Assembly: GCF_000420325.1 (NCBI RefSeq)
Contig: NZ_ATUS01000003.1
Location: 124,001-188,000 of the forward strand
DNA length: 64,000 nt
Direction: 5' to 3'
Source of the DNA: Spongiibacter tropicus DSM 19543
GTDB taxonomy: Bacteria; Pseudomonadota; Gammaproteobacteria; Pseudomonadales; Spongiibacteraceae
A model generated the notes under the pieces. That model was not told the origin of the DNA. It worked only from the letters and a program-made list of their open reading frames with translations, and did no database searches. Each line of letters starts with the position of its first letter. The stretch's first letter is position 1. The position numbers were made by a program, and so were the translations under genes. This document shows positions 27,503 to 36,758 of the stretch, one piece after another.

Positions 27503-27699
27503 GGCGGCGCTCCTGTTGTGGTTGGCGAGACAACTGCTACTATGCCCTGATTCACCGCTCAGGTGCCAGTGCCGCAAAGCTATACGCGGCGCGGTATTCG
27601 CGGCGATTTCGCAGCATAAAAAATCACTGGGATTTTTTATTGCTATTTGCCGACAAACACGTTTAAATCGCCGCCTCTTTTAACCCTCGCGGAGGATTT

Positions 27700-27759
27700 A
27701 TGCTAGATGAAAAGCTTGGATCTTATGCCCTCTCTGGAGGCTGGCGCTGCCAAAACTAA
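27700..27759 (+). other. Possible 19-codon leader ORF overlapping the speD start
   Basis: An ATG at 27700 lies 4 nt after GGAGG and opens a 19-codon frame ending TAA at 27759. It overlaps the speD start (27707) in another frame. The same ribosome-binding site is 11 nt from the speD ATG. It could be chance or a translational control element. Confidence 0.25.
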
Positions 27760-28162
27760 TCCGATCACTTCTTCGGACGAAAATCTCGATCATTTCATCG
27801 TGCGCGACGGCGTCGCCTACGCTGGCACGCATCTGATCATCGACCTCTGGGGTGCTTCTCACCTCGACGATATCCCCCGCATGGAAAAAGCCTTTCTGGA
27901 CTGCGTGAAAGAATGTGGCGCTACCCTGCTGCATATTCACATGCACCACTTCACCCCCAATGGCGGCGTCTCCGGTGTCGCGGTTCTGGCTGAGTCCCAT
28001 ATCAGTGTCCACACCTGGCCCGAACGTGATTACGCCGCTTTCGACGTTTTCATGTGCGGCGATGCCAAGCCTGAATTGGCGGTCGGCATCCTGCAAAAGG
28101 CCTTCAACCCCTCGCGCATCGAAGTTGGCGAAAATCTGCGCGGGAGAATGGACGATGTCTGA
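27707..28162 (+). CDS. speD: S-adenosylmethionine decarboxylase proenzyme (short bacterial class)
   Basis: SpeD makes the aminopropyl donor for spermidine. The proenzyme self-cleaves to give a pyruvoyl group; the site is Glu96-Ser97 in [12 protein letters not shown]. The acceptor Cys is in FMCGDA near residue 117 and the catalytic His in SVHTWPE. At 151 aa it is the short class, unlike the ~264-aa E. coli enzyme. The last 8 bp overlap speE, so the two are coupled. The ribosome-binding site is unusually far (11 nt). Confidence 0.93.
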   Translation: MKSLDLMPSLEAGAAKTNPITSSDENLDHFIVRDGVAYAGTHLIIDLWGASHLDDIPRMEKAFLDCVKECGATLLHIHMHHFTPNGGVSGVAVLAESHISVHTWPERDYAAFDVFMCGDAKPELAVGILQKAFNPSRIEVGENLRGRMDDV

Positions 28163-29006
28163 GTGGTTTGACGAAACCCTCCACAGTGGTTATCACCAGG
28201 GCTTCCGCGTGAAGGAAGTCCTGTTTGAAAGCAAAACCGAACACCAGCACCTGGTCATTTTTGAGTCTGTCGACTTCGGCCGAGTCATGGCGCTGGACGG
28301 TGTGATTCAAACCACTGAACGCGATGAGTTCGTCTACCACGAAATGCTCGCCCACGTGCCGCTGTTTGCCCACGGCGCCGCCAAAGACGTGCTGATTATC
28401 GGTGGCGGCGATGGCGGCCTGCTGCGCGAAGTGCTGCACCACCCCGAAGTAGAGCGCGCGGTTCAAGTGGAAATCGATCAGGCGGTTATCGACATGTGCG
28501 TCGAGTATCTGCCCCGCCATTCCAATGGCGCCTACGAGAACCCCAAAGCGGAAATCGTCATCGGCGATGGCATCGACTACGTGCGCAACTGCGATCGTCA
28601 GTTCGATGTGATTCTGTCGGACAGCACCGACCCCATCGGTCCCGGCGAAGTCTTGTTCACCTCACCGTTCTATGAAGGCATCAAGCGCTGCCTGAAGCCC
28701 GGTGGCGTCTTCGCTGCACAAAATGGCGTCGCCTTCATGCAGCCAGACGAAGTCAGCACGACGCACAAGCGCCTGTCGCCACTGTTTGACGACTGCCACT
28801 TCTATGCAGCGGCAGTGCCCACCTACGTCGGCGGCATCATGACCTTTGCCTGGGCCAGCGACAATGCCGCGCTGCGCAGCGTTCCCGCAGAGACCATTGC
28901 GCAGCGGGTCAAAGACAGCGGCATCAAAACCCGCTACTACACCCCCGCATTGCACAGCGGCAGCTTTGCTCTTCCCCAGTACATCCTCGATACGCTGAGC
29001 GAGTAA
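28155..29006 (+). CDS. speE: Spermidine synthase (polyamine aminopropyltransferase)
   Basis: SpeE transfers the aminopropyl group from decarboxylated AdoMet to putrescine. The 283-aa product starts [20 protein letters not shown]. The nucleotide-binding loop GGGDGG is at residues 83-88, the polyamine-site segment is YHEMLAH, and the [10 protein letters not shown] loop follows. The reading frame is open far upstream inside speD, but the ATG at 28155 fits the family start. Confidence 0.95.
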   Translation: MSEWFDETLHSGYHQGFRVKEVLFESKTEHQHLVIFESVDFGRVMALDGVIQTTERDEFVYHEMLAHVPLFAHGAAKDVLIIGGGDGGLLREVLHHPEVERAVQVEIDQAVIDMCVEYLPRHSNGAYENPKAEIVIGDGIDYVRNCDRQFDVILSDSTDPIGPGEVLFTSPFYEGIKRCLKPGGVFAAQNGVAFMQPDEVSTTHKRLSPLFDDCHFYAAAVPTYVGGIMTFAWASDNAALRSVPAETIAQRVKDSGIKTRYYTPALHSGSFALPQYILDTLSE

Positions 29007-29039
29007 GCCTCCCTGAACACAGCTCTGCGCAATCTGCGA

Positions 29040-29063
29040 AGGCGTGCCCAAGCCGGCACGCCT
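29040..29063 (+). terminator. Hairpin after speDE
   Basis: AGGCGTGCC pairs with GGCACGCCT over a 6-nt loop, 34 bp past the speE stop. A short T run comes only about 9 nt later, so termination may be partial. Confidence 0.55.
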
Positions 29064-29148
29064 GAACTCACATTTTTCATCTGTTTACGCTAGGCTAGGA
29101 CCACGTCACCTAGGGCATCCTTATTTTATTTCGAGTGAGCATTTCGCC

Positions 29149-31401
29149 ATGAAATTTCGTTTTCCCGTTGTGGTTATCGATGAAGACTTCCGCTCCGAAA
29201 ACATCTCCGGCTCAGGCATTCGCGATCTGGCCGACGCCATTGGTCGCGAGGGCATGGAAGTTGTCGGCTTTACCAGCTACGGCGACCTGACTGCCTTCGC
29301 GCAGCAGGCAAGCCGGGCCTCCTGTTTTATCGTTTCCATCGATGACGAAGAATTTGGCGACGGCAGTGATGATGGCGCCAGTCAATCCCTGGAAGCCATT
29401 CAGGATTTTCTGCAAGCCGTAAGGCAACGCAACACCGATATTCCGGTCTTCCTGTACGGCGAAACCCGCACCTCGCGCCATATCCCCAACGAAATTCTGC
29501 GGGAGCTGCACGGCTTCATTCACATGTTCGAGGACACGCCGGAGTTTGTGGCGCGCCATATCATCCGCGAAGCCAACAAATACCTGGAATCGCTCGCACC
29601 GCCGTTTTTCGACGCCCTGATGAACTACGCCAGCGACAGCTCCTACAGCTGGCACTGCCCCGGCCATTCCGGCGGTGTCGCGTTTCTGAAAAGCCCGGTG
29701 GGGCAAATGTTCCACCAGTTTTTTGGCGAGAACATGTTGCGCGCCGACGTCTGCAACGCCGTCGAGGAACTGGGCCAACTGCTGGACCACACCGGCCCGG
29801 TCAGCGCCAGTGAGCACAATGCCGCACGCATCTTTGGCTGCGACCACCTGTTCTTTGTCACCAACGGCACCTCCACCTCAAACAAGGTCGTGTGGCACTC
29901 CGTGGTCGCGCCGGGCGATATCGTGGTGGTCGACCGCAACTGCCATAAGTCGATATTGCACAGCATCATCATGACCGGCGCGATTCCGGTCTTCCTGACA
30001 CCTACGCGCAACCACTACGGCATTATCGGACCGATTCCCAAAAGCGAATTCGATCCCGAGTCAATCCGCCGAAAAATCGAGAACCACCCCTTTGCCCGGC
30101 ATGCCGAAGAGAAGAAGCCGCGTATTCTGACCATCACCCAGAGTACCTACGACGGCATTGTGTACAACGTCGAGGAAATCAAGAGCATCCTCAACGCCAG
30201 TATCGACACCCTGCATTTTGACGAAGCCTGGCTGCCCCACGCGGCCTTCCACCCCTTCTACAAAAACATGCACGCCATCGCCAGCGACCGCCCTCGCGCC
30301 GATGACACACTGGTATTTGCCACACAGTCCACCCACAAGCTGCTGGCCGGACTGTCTCAGGCCTCACAGATTCTGGTGCAGAACGCCAACAACCGCGAGC
30401 TGGACACGCACCGCTTTAACGAGTCCTACCTGATGCACTCGTCGACCAGCCCGCAGTACGCCATCATTGCTTCCTGTGACGTCGCGGCGGCGATGATGGA
30501 GCCTCCGGGCGGCGCAGCACTGGTCGAAGAATCCATCATGGAAGCGATCGACTTCCGCCGTGCCATGCGCAAGGTCGATGCCGACCATGGCGACGATTGG
30601 TGGTTCAAGGTATGGGGACCGGAAGAGCTCGCCGAAGAAGGTATGGGCGAACGCGATGACTGGGTGATTCACTCCGATGACCGCTGGCACGGCTTTGGCG
30701 ATATTGACTCGGGCTTCAATATGCTCGACCCGATCAAGGCGACGATTATTACCCCCGGACTGGATGTCGACGGCAATTTCGACGAAGCCGGTATCCCCGC
30801 ATCCATCGTCAGCAAGTACCTCGCCGAGCACGGCATCATCATTGAGAAGACAGGGCTCTACTCCTTCTTCATCATGTTTACCATCGGCATTACCAAAGGC
30901 CGCTGGAACTCCATGGTGACCGAGCTGCAGCAGTTCAAAGATGACTACGACAACAACCTGCCCCTGTGGCGGGTCATGCCGGAGTTTGCCCGCAAGCACC
31001 CGCAATATGACAAAGTTGGGCTGCGCGATCTGTGCAATGGCATCCACAGCGTTTATAAAGAGTACGATCTGGCGCGCATCACCACCGAGATGTATCTCTC
31101 AGACATCGAGCCTGCGATGATTCCCGCCGATGCCTGGGCAAAAATGGCACACCGAAAAATCGAGCGGGTGCCCATTGATGAACTGGAAGGCCGCACCACC
31201 GCAATGCTGGTTACGCCCTATCCGCCCGGTATTCCACTGCTGATTCCCGGTGAGCGATTCAACGCCACCATCGTGCGCTACCTGCAATTTGTCAGGGACT
31301 TCAACGAACGCTTCCCCGGCTTTGAAACAGACTGTCACGGTCTGGTGAAAGAAAACGTCGACGGCCGCGACGAGTATTTCGTTGACGCCGTCATTGACTA
31401 G
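29149..31401 (+). CDS. Orn/Lys/Arg decarboxylase, AdiA-like fold-type-I
   Basis: This PLP enzyme (750 aa) has the three-part layout of AdiA/LdcC/SpeC: an N-terminal receiver-like wing domain (1-130), the PLP core with catalytic Lys397 in STHKLLAGLSQ, and a C-terminal domain with the allosteric-type segment MLVTPYPPGIPLLIPGER. Size is closest to E. coli arginine decarboxylase AdiA (756 aa). I favour arginine decarboxylase, but lysine or ornithine cannot be excluded. The ATG at 29149 matches family N-termini. It follows speDE, supporting a polyamine supply role. Confidence 0.88.
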   Translation: MKFRFPVVVIDEDFRSENISGSGIRDLADAIGREGMEVVGFTSYGDLTAFAQQASRASCFIVSIDDEEFGDGSDDGASQSLEAIQDFLQAVRQRNTDIPVFLYGETRTSRHIPNEILRELHGFIHMFEDTPEFVARHIIREANKYLESLAPPFFDALMNYASDSSYSWHCPGHSGGVAFLKSPVGQMFHQFFGENMLRADVCNAVEELGQLLDHTGPVSASEHNAARIFGCDHLFFVTNGTSTSNKVVWHSVVAPGDIVVVDRNCHKSILHSIIMTGAIPVFLTPTRNHYGIIGPIPKSEFDPESIRRKIENHPFARHAEEKKPRILTITQSTYDGIVYNVEEIKSILNASIDTLHFDEAWLPHAAFHPFYKNMHAIASDRPRADDTLVFATQSTHKLLAGLSQASQILVQNANNRELDTHRFNESYLMHSSTSPQYAIIASCDVAAAMMEPPGGAALVEESIMEAIDFRRAMRKVDADHGDDWWFKVWGPEELAEEGMGERDDWVIHSDDRWHGFGDIDSGFNMLDPIKATIITPGLDVDGNFDEAGIPASIVSKYLAEHGIIIEKTGLYSFFIMFTIGITKGRWNSMVTELQQFKDDYDNNLPLWRVMPEFARKHPQYDKVGLRDLCNGIHSVYKEYDLARITTEMYLSDIEPAMIPADAWAKMAHRKIERVPIDELEGRTTAMLVTPYPPGIPLLIPGERFNATIVRYLQFVRDFNERFPGFETDCHGLVKENVDGRDEYFVDAVID

Positions 31402-31411
31402 CTCCTATCAG

Positions 31412-31429
31412 CCCCGGAGACATCCGGGG
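31412..31429 (+). terminator. Hairpin after the decarboxylase gene
   Basis: CCCCGGA-GACA-TCCGGGG is a perfect 7-bp stem 10 bp past the stop. No T tract follows, so it is a weak terminator candidate. Confidence 0.45.
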
Positions 31430-31475
31430 CGCCTCCCTTCAGCAACACCGCCTACCCGAACTAACAAACTGCCTA

Positions 31476-31491
31476 TGTGAGCATGATCACA
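31476..31491. promoter_or_regulatory. CRP/Vfr-type binding site
   Basis: TGTGAGCATGATCACA fits the CRP consensus TGTGA-N6-TCACA perfectly. It lies in the 417-bp gap before the OmpA-repeat gene, about 330 bp upstream of its start. The gap also holds the inverted repeat CGTGCG-N7-CGCACG at 31685-31703. No gene is seen there. Confidence 0.65.
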
Positions 31492-31818
31492 GTTCGAGGG
31501 TTCTCGATCTGTGCAAAATCACTATGTCACATTAAGTAACACGCAAGTAGGTATTTTTCACAGCAAGGCTTCCTTTTCTTGCGGGATGTACTTATAACGC
31601 TCAGTAATATTCGCGGTGCAGCAGGCGCGTCGCTCAGTGAGCGCCCACACCCGCAAAACGATTAGCAAACCCTCGGGCACCGAACGTGCGCAATCAACGC
31701 ACGAAGCCAGACAGACGCCTTGACCGGAATATCGCGTCTTTCAGCCACTCCCCGAGACGGCAAAGTTTCCCAGCAACGACACGTATCAATCATGCGTAAA
31801 TTTATAGAGGCAAAGGAT

Positions 31819-33804
31819 ATGCAACGTCCGACATCTTCAATTCTGCCCGCAGTTGCCACCAGCCTGGCAATCACTTTTGGCGGCGTTCAGAGTGCCAATG
31901 CCCAACTGCTTGGCCTTCTGGGGATCGGTGCCACCACCGACGATCAGGCGCAGCTTATCGATCTGCCGTCGCTGCTCGGCCCGATCACACAACCGCTCGG
32001 CGAGTCGCTGACGCCACTCATCGATACGCTGAACACCACCCTAGACCCGCTTACCGACCCCATCGACCAGCAGTTGCTGTCGCCGCTGCTGGGTGGACTG
32101 GACCCACTGACCAGCCCGCTGTTGGACGCACTGGACCCGGTACTGATGCCCGTTGATGGCGTGGTATTCGATCTGACTGGCGGCTCATTGCGCGACGCCT
32201 TAACCGTTGACGACCAGTTTAATCCTGCCGACGGCGATGGCACAGTGAATGACCTTCTCGGTGGCCCGACCGACCCCAACAGCGGCACAGAAGCTGGCGA
32301 AGCGTCGCCGTTACCGCTGGTTACAGGACCGCTGGGTGATTCACTGACGCCGCTGATCGATGCGCTGGATACCACACTGGATCCCCTTACGGATGCGCTG
32401 GACTCCTTCGTCCTCGATCCCTTGCTGATGGCACTGACGCCTGTTACCGACCCCTTGCTCAGCGCACTTGAGCCGGTTACCGATCCGGTCGACGGCCTGG
32501 TATCGGACCTGACGGGCGGCAGCCTGGAAGACGCCCTGTCACGCATCGACGACAATGTTGATGATGGCAATGGTCTGGTCAACGACCTGCTCGGTGGCGA
32601 GCAGGACCCCGACAGTGGCACCGAGGCTGGCGAAGCGTCTCCTCTTCCTCTTGCAACATCGCCCCTCGGGCAGGGCCTGACCCCGCTCATTGATGCACTG
32701 GATTCGACATTGGATCCCGTGACGGATGCACTCGACTCGTTTGTTTTTGATCCGCTGCTGCTCGTACTGACGCCCGTTACCGATCCGCTGCTAAGCACAT
32801 TGTCCCCCGTCACCGACCCGGTCGACGGCCTGGTTCAAGACCTTACCGGTGGCAGCCTCGAAGATGCGCTGTCGCGTATCGATACCAATGTCGATGACGG
32901 CAATGGCTTGGTCAACGACTTGCTGGGCGGTGACCAGAACCCCGATAGCGGCACCGAAGATGGGGAAACCACCATTCTGCCGCTGACCGGCGAATTGGGC
33001 GACGCTGCTGGCGACCTGCTGGATGCACTCGACACCACGCTCGACCCACTGACCGACGTGATTGACGAGAATATTGGCGAACCTCTGCTCGCCGCACTCG
33101 ACCCCGTTCTAGACCCGGTGACCAGCCTGATTGAGCCCGTCACTGACCCGATTGACGGCGTGCTGAGCGACGTGACTGGTGGCAGCCTGGAAGATGCCCT
33201 GACCAACAACGACGATAACCTCGACGATGGCAACGGTCTGGTTAACGACCTGCTCGGCGGCGGTAGCGGCAATGGCGGCAGCGATCTCGATGGCGGCCTG
33301 GACGACAACAACAACCCCGCACTGGTCGGCCTGCTTGCCGCCACAGAGCTGGACGGCGCATGTAGTGATGCCGATGCCGACGGCGTGTGCGATGATCAGG
33401 ACCGTTGCGCAGACACCCCTGCTGGCGCCCTCGTACTGCCGAACGGCTGTCACCTGGACGGCATCAATCCACTGCGCCTCGACGGCGTCTTCTTCGAGTT
33501 CGACAAAGCGACACTGACAGCGGAGTCAGTGACGACGCTGGATAAGGCCGTCGAAGTCATCAATGCCTCTGCTGCTGAGCGCCTGGAAATCGCTGGCCAT
33601 ACCGACTCGAAAGGCAGCGACGAATACAACCAGGAGCTCTCTCAACGCCGCGCAGAAGCCGTAAAAGCCTACTTCGTTGAGCACGGTATCGACGCCGCTC
33701 GACTGGAAGCTCGCGGCTATGGCGAAGGCCAGCCCACGCATGACAATAGCAGTGACGAAGGACGCGCCATGAACCGTCGCGTCGAACTCAAGGTATTGGA
33801 CTGA
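31819..33804 (+). CDS. Repeat-rich OmpA-domain surface protein
   Basis: The product (661 aa) has a signal peptide ending near SANA and then four ~110-aa acidic repeats (about residues 63-485) rich in L-D-P-L-T-D-P and ending DDGNGLVNDLLGG. Next come a Gly/Asn/Asp linker, one thrombospondin-3-like calcium motif (DADADGVCDDQDRC, about 516-530) and an OmpA peptidoglycan-binding domain (about 552-661, EIAGHTDSKGSDEYNQELSQ). It should span from cell wall to exterior or periplasm. The start after GAGGCAAAGGAT is preferred over an ATG 27 bp earlier. The TpsB-like gene follows after 57 bp. Confidence 0.85.
   Translation: MQRPTSSILPAVATSLAITFGGVQSANAQLLGLLGIGATTDDQAQLIDLPSLLGPITQPLGESLTPLIDTLNTTLDPLTDPIDQQLLSPLLGGLDPLTSPLLDALDPVLMPVDGVVFDLTGGSLRDALTVDDQFNPADGDGTVNDLLGGPTDPNSGTEAGEASPLPLVTGPLGDSLTPLIDALDTTLDPLTDALDSFVLDPLLMALTPVTDPLLSALEPVTDPVDGLVSDLTGGSLEDALSRIDDNVDDGNGLVNDLLGGEQDPDSGTEAGEASPLPLATSPLGQGLTPLIDALDSTLDPVTDALDSFVFDPLLLVLTPVTDPLLSTLSPVTDPVDGLVQDLTGGSLEDALSRIDTNVDDGNGLVNDLLGGDQNPDSGTEDGETTILPLTGELGDAAGDLLDALDTTLDPLTDVIDENIGEPLLAALDPVLDPVTSLIEPVTDPIDGVLSDVTGGSLEDALTNNDDNLDDGNGLVNDLLGGGSGNGGSDLDGGLDDNNNPALVGLLAATELDGACSDADADGVCDDQDRCADTPAGALVLPNGCHLDGINPLRLDGVFFEFDKATLTAESVTTLDKAVEVINASAAERLEIAGHTDSKGSDEYNQELSQRRAEAVKAYFVEHGIDAARLEARGYGEGQPTHDNSSDEGRAMNRRVELKVLD
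32005..33270 (+). repeat. Four ~333-bp tandem coding repeats
   Basis: Units start near 32005, 32341, 32674 and 33004 with periods of 336, 333 and 330 bp, all in frame. Units 2 and 3 are the most alike. Each encodes a TPLIDALDTTLDPLTD-like start and a GGSLEDAL...DDGNGLVNDLLGG end. Confidence 0.85.
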
Positions 33805-33861
33805 TTCAACAGCATCAGCACATTCTTCTAACGAATTGGACACTTATTCAGGAGACAAAAC

Positions 33862-35523
33862 ATGGCAATTGATCTGCCACCGGTAATCCCGCCCGCTGCA
33901 GCCAGCGCGGATGCTGTGATAGAAGCCCGCCGCAATGAAAGCGGTGTTCAGGCCACCATCGATGGCGTAGCCGTCAAGGTGTATGGCAACCAATACCTCA
34001 GCGACAGCGATCTGGTTGCGGTACTGGAAAGCGCCGCCACACCGGCGGAAGCGGTCATTAAACTGGCCAAGCGTTACTACGAAGACGGCCACCTGCTGGT
34101 CAGCGTGAACTATGCCCGCCTGCTCGACAGCATCGCCATCATCGTCCACCAGAAATCCCTGAACCAGGTAGTTGGTGCAGAGGAACTTTCAAGCTATTTC
34201 AAAGGCCTGGAAGGCGACAGCGATCTGAAGATGAGTGAATTTCATCGCGCCAAAGTTCTGGCAGATCTGCGCAGCCGCCGCGCTGGCTACAACTACGAAA
34301 TCAGCTACACCGAGCAGGGGCTGAACGCGGTAGATATGGTCCTCACCCGCACAGCCGTAGAAAATCACAAGGCCACCGAGTTTATTGTTGAAGCCAACAA
34401 CAAAGGCAGCCGCTTTCTGGGCCGCTACTTCGGCCTGGCTGGCGTGAAGCACAAAACGGAATCCGGTACGCAAATCAGCGCGTCATACCAGACCGCATTC
34501 ACCGATCTGGGTGAATCCCGCGACGGTGAAGAGCTGAATCAAGTCAGCGTCAGCGTTGACCACCCCTTTGCACAGGGCCTGTATGGTATCGACCTGAACT
34601 ATGTGGACTACCTGCGCGAACCGACTATCTCTGCAACAAGCCCCGCCAGCTGCCCTCTGGGCGGCACTCCACTTTCATTCCTTTCTGACCCATTATTCGC
34701 CTTATTTGGTCAGTGCACACCAAGCACTACTAGCCTTGTTGGTGTCGAGCTTGATGCAGAAATCATTCAGGCCACCCTCCGTGGCGAGCAGGTACTTTAC
34801 AGTACCCCCTGGAAACAGTTCAGCCTGACCCAACGCGTTGAGTTTGTGGATTCCACCATCGAGCGTAAAGATACCGGCGAGATGATTCTGGATGAGAATT
34901 ATCAGGTACTGGAATTGGGTGCGCGTTACAGCCAAAACCGCTACCAAAGCGCAGACACCAATGCCTCCCGCTTTGCTACCAATCTGCGCCTGCGAGGTGG
35001 CCTTGGTGACGATAGCGGAACATTGGGCCGAAATGGCAGTGCACGTACTGCTGAATTCATCGCGCTGTTGCCCTCGGCCAGCTACGAACAACGCATTGCC
35101 GATGGTTTGACCTTCAAGGCCAACGCCCGAGGCCAGCTCAGCGACTCACAGCTGCCTCAGCAGCAGCAATTTGTATTGGGTGGCATGGATACCCTGAGCG
35201 CTTACCTGCCCGGCGTATTGATTGGTGACGAGGGTTACCACCTGAGCATGGCACTGGATAAGGCCATCGGCGAACTGGCCGGTATCCGTATTACGCCGTC
35301 GGTATTTGCCGAAATGGGTGCCAGCCGTTATCAAGACGCCAGCGGCGAGCTGGGCGACATGCAGTCACTGGCTGATGCGGGTCTTCGCGTGAAATTTGAA
35401 TACGGCAAATGGCTGTACTCTGAAGTGGTTGCCGCGGCTCCCGTCTACGACGATGTTGCCGATGAAGACTTCATCGAGCGCCTGGAAGCCGACTTCTACT
35501 GGCGTCTGCGCATGACCTTTTAA
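33862..35523 (+). CDS. Divergent TpsB/FhaC-like outer-membrane barrel protein
   Basis: The 553-aa product resembles two-partner-secretion transporters. A POTRA-like N-terminal part (VKVYGNQYLSDSDLVAVLES and KRYYEDGHLLVSVNYARL) is followed by a beta-barrel with alternating strands and terminal Phe (FYWRLRMTF). Two features are odd. The well-supported start (CAGGAGACAAAAC-ATG) gives no signal peptide. The family's VRGY/F motif region reads GGMDTLSAYLPG, with Ser446 where the invariant Arg is expected. The upstream repeat/OmpA protein may be its client or partner (inference). Confidence 0.72.
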   Translation: MAIDLPPVIPPAAASADAVIEARRNESGVQATIDGVAVKVYGNQYLSDSDLVAVLESAATPAEAVIKLAKRYYEDGHLLVSVNYARLLDSIAIIVHQKSLNQVVGAEELSSYFKGLEGDSDLKMSEFHRAKVLADLRSRRAGYNYEISYTEQGLNAVDMVLTRTAVENHKATEFIVEANNKGSRFLGRYFGLAGVKHKTESGTQISASYQTAFTDLGESRDGEELNQVSVSVDHPFAQGLYGIDLNYVDYLREPTISATSPASCPLGGTPLSFLSDPLFALFGQCTPSTTSLVGVELDAEIIQATLRGEQVLYSTPWKQFSLTQRVEFVDSTIERKDTGEMILDENYQVLELGARYSQNRYQSADTNASRFATNLRLRGGLGDDSGTLGRNGSARTAEFIALLPSASYEQRIADGLTFKANARGQLSDSQLPQQQQFVLGGMDTLSAYLPGVLIGDEGYHLSMALDKAIGELAGIRITPSVFAEMGASRYQDASGELGDMQSLADAGLRVKFEYGKWLYSEVVAAAPVYDDVADEDFIERLEADFYWRLRMTF

Positions 35524-35560
35524 ATCGCCGCGCCCCGAATGGGGCAAGGCATTGTTTTCG

Positions 35561-35593
35561 AGCCGCCCTGCTCCGCAGTTGGCGGCTTTTTTT
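35561..35593 (+). terminator. Rho-independent terminator after the TpsB-like gene
   Basis: AGCCGCC and GGCGGCT pair across a 13-nt loop and are followed by TTTTTT. The T tract reaches the stop codon of the convergent ornithine decarboxylase gene. Confidence 0.85.
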
Positions 35594-36758
35594 ATTCCTC
35601 GGTGTCCAGCATGTAGCTGCGAAGCGGCGGAATGCCATTGAACTCCACCGAGCTGTAGCTGGTGGTATACGCGCCCGTCGACAGCCAGTACAGGCGATCC
35701 CCCTCCTGCAGGTTCAAGGGCAGGCGGTAGCGATGATCCTCGTAGAGAATATCCATGCTATCGCAGGTCGGCCCGGCGATAATCACTTCTTCATCCTCAC
35801 CGCCCTCGCGATCCCAACGCAGCGGATACTGTATTGCTTCGCCAATAGCCTCTATCAGGCCACCGAACAAGCCCACGTCGAGATACACCCAGCGATCCAG
35901 GGAATCCTGTGACTTGGTGGAAATCTGCACCACCTCGCTCACCAGCACCCCGGCCTCGGCAACAAGCGACCGACCCGGTTCGATAATCACCCGCGGCGGC
36001 GTGTCACCAAAGTCCTCCTCAAGGAAGCGTCTAATCGCGCTGCCGTAGGCGTCGATATCCTGTTGTCGCTGCTTGTAATGCGCAGGCATCCCTCCGCCCA
36101 TATTCATCATCTGCAGCTGGATACCCGCATCAGCCAACTGGTCAAAAATAAAACGGACCTTGCCAATCGCTGCGTCCCAGCTACTGATATCCCGCTGCTG
36201 CGAGCCGACATGAAAGGAAATGCCGTAGGGTTCCAGTCCCAGCTCCCGTGCCAGCAGTATCAGCTCCACGGCCATATCGCGCTGACAGCCAAATTTTCGC
36301 GACAGCGGCCAGTCGGCGGTTTCCGAGCCTTCTGTCAGTACCCGGATGTACACCTTGCTGCCTGGCGCGAACTTTGCAAGCTTTCTGATGTCTGACTCAC
36401 AGTCACTGGCAAACAGCCGCAGTCCCTGCTCGTAGGCAAAGGCAATATCCGAGGCTTTCTTAATGGTATTGCCGTAGCTCATCCGCTCCGCGGGTATCCC
36501 CAGGGTTTGCAGCTTTTGCAGCTCGAAGATGGAAGCAATGTCGAAATTGGCTCCCAACGACGCCAGACAGCGAATCACCGCCTCATCGGGGTTCGCCTTT
36601 ACGGCGTAGTAAATATCGGCGAACGGAAAGGCCCGCTCCAGCTCCGCATACTTCTCGCGCAGGGTTGGCAGATCAAAGATCAGGCAAGGCGTGGGCTTAT
36701 CCGCCGAAAACTGGTGTATACGCTGCCAGGCAGCACTGGACAGCAAATCTTGTGACAT
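35592..36758 (-). CDS. speC: Ornithine (lysine/ornithine) decarboxylase, alanine-racemase fold
   Basis: This PLP decarboxylase (388 aa) has fold type III, unrelated to the 29-kb decarboxylase. PLP binds Lys54 (YYAVKANPD), the glycine loop is MNMGGGMPAHY, and the catalytic Cys332 is in GPTCDSMD. It produces putrescine, the co-substrate of SpeE. The family includes bifunctional lysine/ornithine enzymes, so cadaverine formation is possible. It is monocistronic and convergent with the TpsB-like gene. Confidence 0.92.
   Translation of the reverse strand: MSQDLLSSAAWQRIHQFSADKPTPCLIFDLPTLREKYAELERAFPFADIYYAVKANPDEAVIRCLASLGANFDIASIFELQKLQTLGIPAERMSYGNTIKKASDIAFAYEQGLRLFASDCESDIRKLAKFAPGSKVYIRVLTEGSETADWPLSRKFGCQRDMAVELILLARELGLEPYGISFHVGSQQRDISSWDAAIGKVRFIFDQLADAGIQLQMMNMGGGMPAHYKQRQQDIDAYGSAIRRFLEEDFGDTPPRVIIEPGRSLVAEAGVLVSEVVQISTKSQDSLDRWVYLDVGLFGGLIEAIGEAIQYPLRWDREGGEDEEVIIAGPTCDSMDILYEDHRYRLPLNLQEGDRLYWLSTGAYTTSYSSVEFNGIPPLRSYMLDTEE

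Noticed and set aside
31944-32813. 289-codon minus-strand frame in the repeat gene
   Set aside because: Ser/Gly/Val-rich mirror of the in-frame repeats of the OmpA-domain gene; no start signal.
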